Shown here piece after piece: positions 1-11,865 of a DNA stretch of 64,000 nucleotides. Position 1 is the first letter of the stretch, and each line of letters begins with the position of its first letter. The notes beneath the pieces were generated by a model that ran no database searches, was not told the DNA's origin, and saw only the letters and a list, made by a program, of their open reading frames with translations. The stretch is taken from assembly GCF_901709675.1 (NCBI RefSeq), contig NC_051101.1, forward strand, positions 5,290,501 to 5,354,500. The letters are read 5' to 3'. Both the position numbers and the translations under genes were made by a program. The DNA is from Syngnathus acus. Its lineage: Eukaryota > Chordata > Actinopteri > Syngnathiformes > Syngnathidae.

Positions 1-1978
1 ACATTCAGTCTAAACTGAAGGATGATAATAATGGTAAAGGGCACAATTGATCCTATTTTTCGGTTTTTATCTTAAGTATGCATGGACGTGATAGCATCAC
101 TTAGACTCACAAATTACGTGACTTATCATAGATGGAATTCAACTTTTAACTGCCACGATATTTTGCGTTTTAAAAACTTGGAGAGGGACTAACACCCACA
201 AGGTTAAAAATATTTGGAATCCAATTACTTATTTTTTGTCTTTAGAAATCCTGTCAAGTTATTCAAGAATTTATTTGTCACAGACCACAATAAACAACGC
301 TCATAGTGCCAATAAGTTTTTACATGACCTTGTGAACTATAAGCGTCAACAAAGACCTGCTAAGTATATCCAACTATACATTTAATAATTGATACTCAAG
401 CATGATTTGGTGTGTTAATTTTTCATAGCATTTCATACTGAGCTCCATTGACACATTGCTGACATTGGAAGTATTGTTAAAGACTACAACAGTTTATAAA
501 GTCATATCGTATTTTTATACTCATGACTTCTGGAAGGAATAAACATTTTGATCCACACAAATTTAAAATACTGAAATGAGATGAAAATGAGACAAATAAT
601 TGACTTTTCCTATTTCACTGTAGTACACATGTCCAACAATGTTTTATTGGTTTTAATACACAAAACAAAATGAGGGTGGAATTAATCCAAATACAAGGCT
701 TGTGGACTTGGTTTTGAATTTTATTTATACAGTAAGAGAGTGGATCCATTAAAATATGAATATAGATTATCTGTTATATACTGTATAAGCTCTTTACACT
801 GAATGCACCTCAAAACACGGGTCCAATACGCAATGATGAGGTAGACAGTAATGGTATTTTCCACCCTCTGCAAAAAAAAAATATTGAATACACCTTAAAT
901 TACTCTTATCAATGTAAGAAATATATGATTATCATGAAACTCTGTACATCACAAATAATAAAATAATTATAGAATAGAAATTATACCGATTTGAGTGCAT
1001 TTTGTATATGTACAAAGAAATGCAGTTCTCTCATTTCTTCATTCTGAGCACTTTGTAAAGTTATCGACTATACAAAATATTTACAGCTCAAAAATAATGA
1101 ACAGCAGTGCATTCAAAGCTAATGTGCATTTTAAAATCGCTTCATTTGCGAGTCTCTCTTTTTACATTTTCCTCACCAAACGTTCAAATATCTTCTTGGC
1201 GCAGTAAGCTGCGGAAGTGCATTTCATAACGATGCAGACTTTTGAGCAAAAAAAAAAAAAAGAAAAAAAGGTTCACCTCATGTGTGTGCTTTAGACAATA
1301 TCTTTTTACAAAAACAGAGGGCCAGCAAGTCCGTTTTGTCCTTTTCTGTCCACAAAAGCACACGCTAACCCTCATAGCGCCTCCAGCCCGGTCTGCAGTC
1401 AGGCAAAAATCTCTTGAAGGCATTAGCTCCTCTTCTTTGACTCTGTGTGTGCCTGTGTGCGTGTGTGTGTGTGACATTCTATCTCCTTTCATTTCTTCTT
1501 TTTTTTTTTTCCCCCAAAACATGCACTTGTACAGCCTTCAATGGCTCCAGCCGGACAGAGGCAATTATGAGCTGGATGCAGACCCAAAAGAGTCGGCCCT
1601 ACGGACAGGATTGCACGACAAGAGCTTGCAAGTCCAAACTCTGGCAGCCAAAAAGCCTCTGTGCTCTACAGCCACAGCACGAACAGGTGCACGGTGGCAT
1701 CCAATGGGATTTTGTCACACAATGAACACATCTCTGGGAAACAAGGGCCTGTTTGATGACTAGGAACTTTTGCATGGTTGGGAAATAACACTTTAAGGCA
1801 GAGAGTGTGCATTTTTGTGAGCAGTGAATTAGAATAAATAAGCAAGTATCACATCAAGCGTCCCATGTGGATGTCACGAGTTGAGGTATCCTGTAAGGAC
1901 TCTTCCACCCATCCGACCTTATCGTCATGGATTTTTATGTTTGTCTTTTAAAAAAAATCATGTTAAGTTGATTGGTCG
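1..1978 (-). other. 3' flank and probable 3' UTR of gdf6
   Basis: There is no convincing gene here. The stretch lies directly downstream of the gdf6 stop codon on the minus strand and is AT-rich, with several TTTATT hexamers on the plus strand that would read AATAAA in the gdf6 transcript, for example near 642-648 and 720-725. I cannot choose the true polyadenylation site. A GT-rich tract lies at 1443-1475 and T/A runs at 1248-1268 and 1499-1511. The short open frames crossing 1184-1763 are low-complexity and have no recognisable domain. Confidence 0.4.
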
Positions 1979-3879
1979 CTACCTGCACCCACACTGCTCC
2001 ACCACCATGTCCTCATACTGCTTGTACACCACATTGTTGCCCGAGTCTATGTACAGGATGCTGATTGGGCTCAGTTTGGTGGGGACACAGCAGCTTGGAG
2101 GGGTGCTGTTGGGGTCCATGGAGTTCATTAGAGTCTGTATGATGGCATGGTTGGTAGGTTCCAGGTGAGATCTGAGCGGGAAGTCACACACTCCTTCGCA
2201 GTGGTACGCCTCGTAGTCCAAGGGCGCGATGATCCAGTCGTCCCAGCCCAGCTCTTTGAAATTCACATGCAACGCCTTTTTGCTGCACCTGGATTTGGAT
2301 TTCTTCCCGTGTCTTTTGCCATGGCGGTTGCTCAGCGCTGTCCTCCTCCGCCTCCGGGGCCCCTCCCCTTTGACCCCGCTGAGGGGCGTACCTTCCCCCT
2401 CCACCTCCGCTGAAGTTCTCACCACCTCTATCTCCTTGATAGACCTCCGTGACTTAATCTTCTCCTTCATCTCGTTGAAGAAGTTCTCCCTTTTCTTAGA
2501 GCGGGTGTAGACCACCAGGATGGCTTTCTCCTGCTGGGACCGCCCGCTCCTGTCCAGACCCAGCACCCTGAGGTCCAACTCATTGTCGGAATTACTGAGA
2601 GTGACTCTGAGCTGAAAGCAGAGATGGTTCCCTTTATGTTCATGATGATGATGATGTTTAAGAGATTTAAACATGTCCTTAACGTCCAGAACCTCCCATC
2701 TGGACTTGGTAGCGTCCAAAGGGTCCAGCAGTCTGGAGTCCAGCAGCATATCAGAGTTGCAGGGATAAAGTTGGATGTGGTAGAGGCCTGTCGTCTGTAA
2801 GTCTCCCAACGCTCTCCTAAATATCCTTAATTCTGCCCCAACCAGCTCCTCTTTGTCTGAAAGGGTTGAGACATCAAACAGATACTTTTGTCTTCGCAGA
2901 GGAGGGTGCAAAGGATCGTCTGCAAGGATAAAAGAGGAAAATAATTGCAGTCAGATTCACTTAGGGTGTACAGTGTTCAGAAGGGGGAGGGAGGGGACTC
3001 ACAGAGGCCTTAGCTCCACCCCCCTCCAAAACCCACACTAAACCAACCTGATAGAAAAACACATATTCATTATTTTTACCCATTTTGTGCTTCAAAAAAC
3101 ATCCTCTTCTTATACATTGAAATGTTGTGTTAATGCAAAAATATTATAATAATAAGTGTTTTACTATACTTGAATAGTTATGTATTTACCGTTCTGCACA
3201 AAGGTTTGGTCCCTTACAGAGGCACAAGTTGAATGAAATGGACCGTGTATTGACATAAATCACATCGAGACGTGCAATTTCATGAAAAAGCGCACCATAT
3301 ACATAATTCAGTATTTTTAAGTCATTTGTTGATCAATTGTGCGCCTCTTAAATGATCAATGAAATACATTTGCGTCTGCGTTTGGGGAAAGTTGATCACT
3401 AAATGATGTATCTATATTTATTTGTATGTTTATTTATTCATTTATTTATCTCATTATTTATTGCATACCTGCAAGCTCCAAACTTTCGGTCTTTGACACC
3501 TTTTAATTTATACTCCAGCAAATCGCGCATCTGGGTTCAAAATGAACCTAGATTCCCAAAGCACGCAGTCTTCCAGGCCGTTTGCAAAAACATCTATTTT
3601 TGCTTGTTGTCATTTGTTTTCTTTAAGGACGCATGTCTCAAACATTAACCGACATCATTAACGATATGTTTCGTTTAAATTGCCATCGCTCTCAAATTAT
3701 GCTTATAGTCGTGGCTTCATTGGTTCTTGTGCGATATCGAAATTAATTTAACCATTTGCATTTATTCATTATTTACGTATATATTTTAAAGAGTATTGTC
3801 GATTTTTACAACAACAAAAAAGTTGGGGTAAGTTTGAGCTGCTCAAAGGCAACAATACACAATGCATTATAGAGCACTG

Positions 3880-3912
<33 letters not shown>

Positions 3913-6581
3913 AATATTCCATCAATGTGACGCTGTTGTTAAGAAAAAACAAAATTTTGCAAAGCCTAAAGCAAATATTTGACCTATATCGTCGATTTAT
4001 AGCCTGGCAGACTCGGAAAACCCACGATTTTAATATAAGTTTAAAAACGAGAGCGAAAGAATAATCTTTGGTGTATGGCGCGACACTTGTTTTTGGTTTT
4101 TATTTTTTTAATACATAGGCCTATTTTAGCCCGTGAAATCGTGAAACATGCATATTGTTTATTACTTTGTTTAAATACGGTGTATTCTGGTTGAGAAAAA
4201 AAAAAAGGTTAGAATGAACGCTTGCTTGGGTTGACCATGCAGCATAATATCAAACTTCTTGGAAAAATAAAAGTGACAAGGCTGCGTGCGTACACACTTG
4301 TGATTTGTTCAAGCTATTCTAAATAGATATTTGATTCTACTTGTCAGTTTCCCTCCGTGAACCCTGCCGAGGAAAACCGTAAAAAGCAGATTGAAACCTT
4401 GTGCTTGTTTCTGTGACTTGCGCGTCTGGTCTGCATTACGTTTCTTTTCTACCTTTTTTTAACAAGACCTTAAACAAAATCGAATACAAGTTCACCAAAT
4501 AATTAACAGCCTGAATTCCCATCTTTCTCATTAAAGCACTTCCCCTCTTATATTTCATCCCATCTTGCCAACGACAACAGCCCCCTTAAAATGGCCCTTG
4601 AACCGACTGGGTGAACAGCCTGTTGAAATTACTGACGTATTCGTGTTGACAGACAAGAATGTACCAGGTTTTCTTAATATCGAGATTCCGTTAGATTACT
4701 TTCTACGCAATTTTTGTCGTATATCAACAAATGCAAATGATATTTTTCAATATTTCAATGGCAATTAATAAAATGAGATATAATGACACCACAGTGATTT
4801 TAGAATTTTGAAACGTTTGTAATCTTGAAATTACATTCAAAAGTATAGCCTTCAATTATGCATGTCTAGGTCTTTTTATTTTTAAAATAATATTGAGTCC
4901 AATAAAAATCTTATTTATAATCTGCAAATAACACTTAAAAATGGGCTGGTGAGTAAAGGCGCAGCGCATGCTTGTGCATATAAGCAGGCCTCAACTTTGC
5001 CTTGAGTTTTATTCCCAGTTGAGTTAAATGCTGCAGGTTCCCTAATAAAATGCAACACTTAAGGGATTTTGTGAGGACCCTTAAAAAACAAAGCTGAACG
5101 TGAGGCAGTCTATTTTCCATAATGAATTGTAATTGGTGAGGGAATTTGCTACAACAATAAAATAATACAAATCACTTCACAGCAGGGGAAATGGTTATTA
5201 TTTTTGTTGTTTTACCTTTCCCCCGGCGAAGTCGTTCATTTGGTTATGCATCCTCGTGGCCTTTGGGTCAATACGGAAGAAAACAGTGTTTGATATGTTA
5301 TGACATGAACGCTCAATTAGATGACTGAGCTCAAATACCCCAATCAGCCGTTCGATGCCATGCGGCTCTCAGAGGGTCTCGACTCGGGGTCAGAGCCACT
5401 GACACGCCACATCACAATCACCGACGAAGAGTGCGACATACCCCCCCCCCCCCCCCCCCCCCTTCCAGTCCCATCGCATCCGTTCACACAGCAAAAAGCA
5501 CAAGGTTAAAATCTCGTTTTGACTTCGTTTTGCGTCTCACGATGAAGCTGGAATTACTATATGATTTACTTTTTATTTCTGACTATAGAAAAGCGAGTCA
5601 GATGTTGAACGGAGAGCTGTAATAATTTTTATTTTTGACTGCCTGTCTTGTAGCCGATTCATTACAAATAATGTGCACTGTCCACGATTAATAAATCGGC
5701 CGTGGTGTGTGCAAGTGTTGGAGGGTACCTGTATTTCAATTGCAATATTGAAATGACAATCACCAAACACTTGCTACCACACTATTAATCCCTCAAACAC
5801 CTGCTCCTCGCACCCATGTAGTTCTCTCCATAGACTGTCTGCAGTCAATTAATTTCTATGGATATTTGAAGGTGTTGTGCATTGAAACCAAAAGTGTTGT
5901 GGAATATGGTTAAGGTTTCCCATTCCCGTGGAGTTTTTTTTTTTTTTTAAAGCCTGCACTGACACTGATTTACAACCTTCGTTTAGAGAGCGTCTCAATT
6001 AGTGTTTTACTGTCGTGTTACCCAGGGGTTAAGTGTAGCGCGAAAGATTAAGAGGAAAAAGTTTTGTGCATGTGAGAAAATTATGTATCCGCAAATTAAT
6101 CCAACCGCAATTGCATGGTTTTCTCAATTTGTTTCTTCTATTTTTTATGCCAGGTAGTTCAAGCAAAAAGAAAACTTTGCAAGATTAATGTGACAGAGCT
6201 GGCCGCGGCCCCAAACCAACCTGTTCCTCTGTCCACGAAACTTGTTATGGTGTTGGCAGATTTAGAGGAGCGGAAAAAACTCGCGTTTAGTCCGAGTTTC
6301 TCCGCTGCGGAATACGTCCTGTAAATGGAGAGCATGTACTCGTGCGGCACGACATCGTCCTTAAGGTCTTCTTTATGCTGGCCCATCATATGATGAGAAG
6401 AGGCGAAGATGTCTTTTAGGAGTTTGGTTGACCTTTGTCCGCCCTGATGAGGGAGCCTGGCTCCCCTGTTCCTCTTTGGGCTAGAGGGAGAGATGATAGC
6501 AGCTGACTGGAAACATGGTATATTCCAAAGGAAAACAAGGAGCAGGCCCACATAAAGCGTAACAACTCGAAATGCAAACAT
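1979..6581 (-). CDS. gdf6: Growth/differentiation factor 6 (BMP/TGF-beta family ligand), two coding exons
   Basis: Secreted BMP-type ligand that signals through BMP receptors and SMAD1/5/8; in vertebrates it patterns the dorsal eye, skeleton and joints. Exon 1 is 6221-6581 and exon 2 is 1979-2919. They join in phase 1 to give 433 residues, the usual size for the family. Residues 1-27 form a hydrophobic signal peptide. The prodomain carries the conserved [11 protein letters not shown] and [15 protein letters not shown] segments. A basic RRRRR furin-type site at residues 309-313 precedes a mature domain of about 120 residues with the seven cystine-knot cysteines (332, 361, 365, 397, 398, 430, 432) and the ending MVVEQCGCR. 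The basic GKRHGKKSK stretch and the sequence [20 protein letters not shown] favour GDF6 over GDF5 or GDF7. I cannot tell whether this is the a or b teleost paralogue. A five-histidine run lies in the prodomain at residues 209-213. Confidence 0.95.
3881..3910. repeat. Poly-G homopolymer, 30 nt
   Basis: An uninterrupted run of 30 G on the plus strand inside the gdf6 intron, which becomes a C run in the gdf6 transcript. A run this length is prone to length error in sequencing, so the true length may differ. Confidence 0.95.
5441..5462. repeat. Poly-C homopolymer, 22 nt
   Basis: An uninterrupted run of 22 C on the plus strand within the gdf6 intron, so the pre-mRNA would carry a G run capable of forming a quadruplex. 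Its length is subject to sequencing error. Confidence 0.95.
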
Positions 6582-7811
6582 GGCTGGAGGGTGAGGGGGA
6601 GACGTCGAATGTCGAAAGATTCGTATTTTCCTTCCCTTGGATGGAGGGGTCCGCCTGAGCCGGAGATGGTCTGCGCGTCAGGGTGTAAGATTGCTTTGCG
6701 CCCTCGAGAAGTGCGTTTTGCGCTCTGGACTCCACACAAGAGCAGAGCCTGTTAGGCCGATTGAAACACGCCCCCACGGTCGCCCGGTGCTTCCCAATTT
6801 CATGACATCCACTTGCAAACACGGAGCCAAAGGCCATACTCGCGACCCGGGAATCCATGTGGGAAAGTTTTTGTTGTGGTTTCGCAACTCATTTATTTAT
6901 TGTTTCCCTGATAGAGCCTGAAACATGCAAAAATATGCGTGCCTACAAATATTCCAATGCCATTAAAATAAAACCACATTCATAAATGATGATTTAAGAC
7001 TCTTGTGGGATCAGCATAATTCTTCACGTTAATGAAAGCATAAAATAGTCTTGAGTCCGAAATGTGTATGGGCTGGGGACTATAATGATCTTTATCTTAA
7101 AGTCGTTGGGACTAAAGCCTCCAAGGACATATCCGATCAGATTAGATAAGATTTTACGTCTAGATTGTTGAAAAGTACTTACTAGTGATCATAAACCTGT
7201 GTCAAAAATAACCATTATCGATTATGCGACCATGGCAAAATATATTTGCGTGTACTTTTCTTTTTTTGTTGGTCACTGGACACCTGCATATTATGAAGGG
7301 GGATTTAGCATCCCATTAATTAACAGAATTGAGTGCACCGATCCTTGCCAAACTTGCTGAACATCGGAGTCCCGTGCAGTACAGCTGGTCAATGACAAAC
7401 ATGCGTTTAGAATGGCTTCAGCGACCTCTAGTGTCTTATTGTTCACCATTGAATTCAACTGCAAACGTTGGTAAAGTTTGATAAATTAAACGTCTCATAC
7501 TCCTCTCAAGAAAGAAACAGTAAAGGGTCTTAGAAATAGAAAGGTGTCTTTGTTCACGTGTGTGAAATACTATCGTTGCATAGTTTTACTTTTTGAAACA
7601 AACTACTGAAATAGATGAATTTATATACTTTGTGCCTTTGTGTAAGTAGACATACCTATTATGTCACACGCACTCGTAGTCCCATATTGGGATAGCAAGG
7701 TCGATTCTTCTTTTTTTGTTTTGTACTGAAAACATTTATGTTTCTAATCAAAAGATGGATTGGATACCATGCAAGAGTTCAGAATTTCAGTTTTGTTTCA
7801 TGGTATTTACA

Positions 7812-7828
7812 TATTATTATTATTATTA

Positions 7829-7861
<33 letters not shown>
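7812..7861. repeat. (ATT)n microsatellite
   Basis: Trinucleotide array of ATT units with one extra T in the middle, spanning about 50 bp of intergenic DNA. Confidence 0.95.
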
Positions 7862-8632
7862 TCGTAGCAGGCCACCAAACAAAAATCTCACGGAAAAGGA
7901 ATATATGCATACTATTTTGTACCTTCTGCCATCTAGTGGAGGAGCATTTTGTTGTTCTATCACGTCGTTTACACTATGCGACTTAAGGCTTCTCTATTCC
8001 ATACAGATATGCAAAATATGTTGTATATTATCTGTTGTAAATAGATTATTTGTAAACCAATTAAATCAAATTGGATAATTTCTTGAGACACACGCATCTG
8101 ATGAATACTCAAGGCGAGGGAAGGCATAATATTATAATAGTATTTGGATATCATTCATGTAAACCACAATACAATTACGTGAGCAGAAACGAACCAAATT
8201 GGTGAGTTTTTTTTTTTTAGGGCTTTAGCCACCTCAGCTGAGGAAAAAGTCATTACTCGTTACTTCCAGCAGAGGACATCAGTGACGTCAAAACGTTGTT
8301 TGTTTGGTCACGTCCTGACATTTCACTCAGTTCCACCCAGCGACCATTAAGACTCTAATGGCGGTCCACTTTAGCTCGCTTTCAAATGATGAGCACCCAC
8401 GCGCAATAGGTTCGATAGGACGGATAGGATGAGAATGGCAGTTTTAGATGTTTTCTTTCGCTTTACGTGTTCCGTTGACCAATAGTCATCAGTACCTTAC
8501 AGCGTAGTGTTTGCCAAAACAAAGCATCATTGTCTTATTTGAATCTGCGGAGTTTATTTACAACGATGAATAGAGAACGTACATAATAAAAGCCAGAAGA
8601 CACGAGCACCCCACAACCCGTCGTTCAGTACC

Positions 8633-8812
8633 ATGGAGAGCAATCTTGAATTGCATCAAAATATTTCCGTGTTCTTAACTTGTAACATTTATGCAATCTT
8701 TATTTTATTGATTCTCGATCTCGATGATGATCCCATGGGATGGATTACATGTGCCGTTCCATATTTGCTCATCTTTGTCCCTGCACAGCTCACAGGGCGA
8801 CTCAAGAGTTAA
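8633..8812 (+). CDS. Candidate 59-residue hydrophobic microprotein (unproven)
   Basis: A short open frame starting in an optimal Kozak context (ACCATGG) and ending with TAA. The translation has a hydrophobic segment at about residues 11-30, a charged LDLDDDP turn at about 31-37 and a second hydrophobic segment at about 41-54, so it would read as a two-helix membrane hairpin. The pattern of a hydrophobic helix, an LxLD turn with a nearby Trp and a second hydrophobic helix is loosely like the TMEM60/TMEM185 group, but that is only a resemblance of pattern. There is no visible promoter or polyadenylation signal, and a random frame this long is quite possible. I do not recognise a gene. Confidence 0.15.
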   Translation: MESNLELHQNISVFLTCNIYAIFILLILDLDDDPMGWITCAVPYLLIFVPAQLTGRLKS

Positions 8813-9326
8813 CGCGTTATGTAACACCCAGAGGATGCTCGTCATCATGTGCGCGCACAGTCAGAGGTCCAATGGTGTATGTCCTCTCCGGGTCCATCTG
8901 TACTGTAGAACACAACCTGGTACCAGCAACTGGACGTGTATTTGTGCGACGTAACCGTCTTCGTGGGACCGCTGCAAAACATCAGGTGAGCATATTGATG
9001 GAGACATTTGTATCAAGAATATTGTAGGGATGTTTTTGAACAAATGAACTGCGCACATAAGAACAGGTGTGTGTGGGGGCTGGAGTCTATGTTGTTTATT
9101 ATGACGATGCAAATAATGGTACTATTTGGAGACCGGTCTGAAATAAATTCGGTTGTGTATGTGTTGATTCCAAAGGGAAAACACATTTAATTGTTGTAGG
9201 TGGGGCATCAATACAAAAGGAAACAAATTGAATGACGAGTTACAAAAGAAGACAGAAATTTTGAAAATATAATTTGAAGTTCCTTTTACTGTTGTTAGTA
9301 ATCAATTCTGAATTATTGCAACGGTC

Positions 9327-9327
<1 letters not shown>

Positions 9328-9362
<35 letters not shown>
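9328..9362. repeat. (AG)n microsatellite
   Basis: Uninterrupted AG dinucleotide array of about 35 bp. Confidence 0.95.
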
Positions 9363-9366
<4 letters not shown>

Positions 9367-9456
9367 ATGAGGATGATTCAAAAGCATTACTGTCTCAGTA
9401 TGACAGTATGATGTGATGACGGCATCTGTTTCAAGGTCCACAATCTCAGAGTTACA

Positions 9457-9459
9457 TAT

Positions 9460-9494
<35 letters not shown>

Positions 9495-9495
9495 T
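9457..9495. repeat. (TTTA)n microsatellite
   Basis: Tetranucleotide TTTA array of about 39 bp. Confidence 0.95.
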
Positions 9496-11461
9496 CCATC
9501 TATTTGTAGTATTGCTTTGTACCATACTTGCAGAAAATCTAATGCAAGCATAACAGGCTTTACGTAAATTCACATTGTACTAGTTGATTATCATCCGTGA
9601 TGTCCAAATATGAACGATTCAACACAGGGGGCTGACTGAATTGAGGGAATAAAGAGATAAACAGCTTGACATGAGTCCATGTGTGGATCATCATTAGAAA
9701 GCAGTTGGATTGGAGGGGATTAAAAGATTTTACAACTAGACTGTTTAAAACGTGCACATACAAACAGAATGAAAGACATGCAGAATGTGAAAGCCTCTCC
9801 ATTTTGTCAATTGGTAGCACCCACACTTAACATTTCAACATTACTAATGAAAGAAATAGTGTAAAGATGAGCTGAAGAAATTGACAAGGTGTGTAAATGT
9901 GGACAGAAATACTCCCTTCCTCAGCATTCCCTTTGTTGCCAAGACTGTTGCTAGGGCAACGGGATAAATGCTTTTCTCTGCTTGATTCTGTTGTGCATCT
10001 GATCATGTACAATGGCACTTGGGTTGGTGAGGATATTGAATCTAAAATACATAATGGAGGTCACCTAGATCTCTGTTCTATTTTGAAGTCTGACAATGAA
10101 AAATGGAGTTTCAATCCCATGGCACTCTGCTCTATTTTCGCCATCCTTTGTGGTTTGAATTAAGAAGCTGTCATCATCCACATACAAAATCATCTGATTT
10201 ACTTTTGGCCACTAAATGGTTGATACATGAATGCATATTATAATCTCAATAAATACGTATTGGTGCAGATAAAAAATAATGAATATATAGACCGGACATT
10301 TTACATAAGAGCCAAGCAGGACAAAAATCTGGGGGTCAATTACATCATAGGAGCAATGAAAGATGCATCACATCTGCATTTATGCAACTGACCCATTAAA
10401 GAAAGCTGCTGAGAAGCAGTGCAGCGAACAAAGCAGAAGTGATGACACAATAGATTTTATTCAAGCATGAGAAGACATTCTGCATTATTTAGCTTCAAAG
10501 CATTAATACAAAATGTTTGTTCTTTGTTTAGCTGTGTGTGGGGGGAGTTAATCCATGGAGAGTTGATTTCTACTTCGGTCTTTATTTTATTTTAATGCCA
10601 AAATTCCACCTTAATATGAACATTTTCTGTTTTTGCTTATGGGTTAAGTGGACAGTGGTGTGATTTTTGTGGGGAAATTTGACCTTACATAATCATAAAA
10701 TTAAATTGAAATCATTCGTGGAGTGTGCACGTTACCCTCATACTTGCGTTGCTTTTCTACGGGTTCTTCGACTGCCCCCCACAACCCCAAACCATGCATT
10801 ATAGATTGACTAAAGACTGTCAACCATTCAATGGTGTAACTCGACTCTTGTCCATCTGGGATCTGTGCCTAAGGTTTGTCATTCTGAGCGGGGAAAGCTA
10901 AAGAAAAATGTCATTCGTCCATCCATTCATTTTTGATATCACATATTCTGTTTACAGAGAATTGGAGGCTACCCACCCTGGAATGATCACTTCACATATT
11001 GAAAAATGATCATTCACAATCGCATTCTCGCCAAATGAGCACACATGGTCGATCATTGTGTCATCTTTAAAGCTGTAAGGCTTTTGTCGGCATTTAATTC
11101 AATACAATTAGAATTTGGATTTAAGTCTATCCTGGTTCAATCCGATCATTAGAAAAGAGCTTTGAGATAGTGTGAAATGCAATAAGGATGCCCTTTTAGA
11201 ATTTGAGTGTCAATACTCAGTTTGTTTCATAAGTTGGTAATATTAGAATGTGTCGGCTCTGTAGTTCTTGTGACATCTGTACTGGTCTGTGTAATGTGTG
11301 CGTGCGCTTGCGTTTATCAATGTGTGTTATTGTAGCACTGATGCAACCCAAAGGGGGCCTTTTTATTTGTTTACTGTTTGTCACTTCAATTCAAAATTCT
11401 GTTCAAAACTCAATTCTTTTTTTGTATGTGTGATCAGTGAGAATCTACTACATGAAACACA

Positions 11462-11799
11462 ATGGGACCATTCCAGGAGTATGAGGTTAGTCGTTATGAA
11501 TTTGCTGTTAGACCTCATTTGGTATGTTTAGTGTACTACAGTACATATTGACACCAAATGGCACTCAATGGATGTGTACTTCATACAAGCAGGAAAAGAA
11601 GTCTCCACAGAAAGGAAGCCCTCGGAGTCGCATCCCACGTTTGGTCCTCCATCCCTTCCAGCCAAAGGGCAATGGCTCTCCTCTTTCTGACTCTCCTTTC
11701 TCAGAGGAGGAGGGCAAAGAGTGTGACATCAGCTCAGATCACTCCAAAAGAACGATCAGCACCAACAGTTTTTACTCAGGTAAGAATTTCTGTGCCAAA

Positions 11800-11865
<66 letters not shown>

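Larger units (their letters stand above)
2920..6220 (-). other. gdf6 intron, with two long homopolymer runs
   Basis: The intron has a clean donor (GTTGGT, reverse strand, just below 6221) and acceptor (CTTGCAG, just above 2919). It is AT-rich and contains no second gene that I can support. Its notable contents are the G30 run at 3881-3910 and the C22 run at 5441-5462. Open frames here, for example around 5321-5622, run through the C tract and look like chance. Confidence 0.7.
6582..11461. other. Intergenic region between gdf6 and sybu
   Basis: This region holds the gdf6 5' UTR and promoter (from 6582 upward on the minus strand) and the untranslated start of sybu (towards 11461). It contains simple repeats at 7812-7861, 9328-9362 and 9457-9495 and one 59-codon open frame with a strong start context at 8633-8812. 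I recognise no conserved protein. A possible splice donor (CATCAG followed by GTGAGC, about 8985) could belong to a non-coding upstream exon of sybu, but nothing else supports that. Confidence 0.4.

Noticed and set aside
1184-1763. Open frames of 92-173 codons on both strands downstream of gdf6
   Set aside because: They are driven by poly-A/T and GT-rich runs, overlap each other on opposite strands and lie in the probable gdf6 3' UTR; no domain is visible.
8724-9027. Two overlapping 76-95 codon frames near 8.7-9.0 kb
   Set aside because: They overlap in different frames, have no domain and share the region with the stronger 8633 start; there is no evidence for either.
9427-9500. TTTA array considered as a CRISPR-like or regulatory array
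   Set aside because: It is a plain microsatellite with no spacers; CRISPR is not expected in an animal genome.
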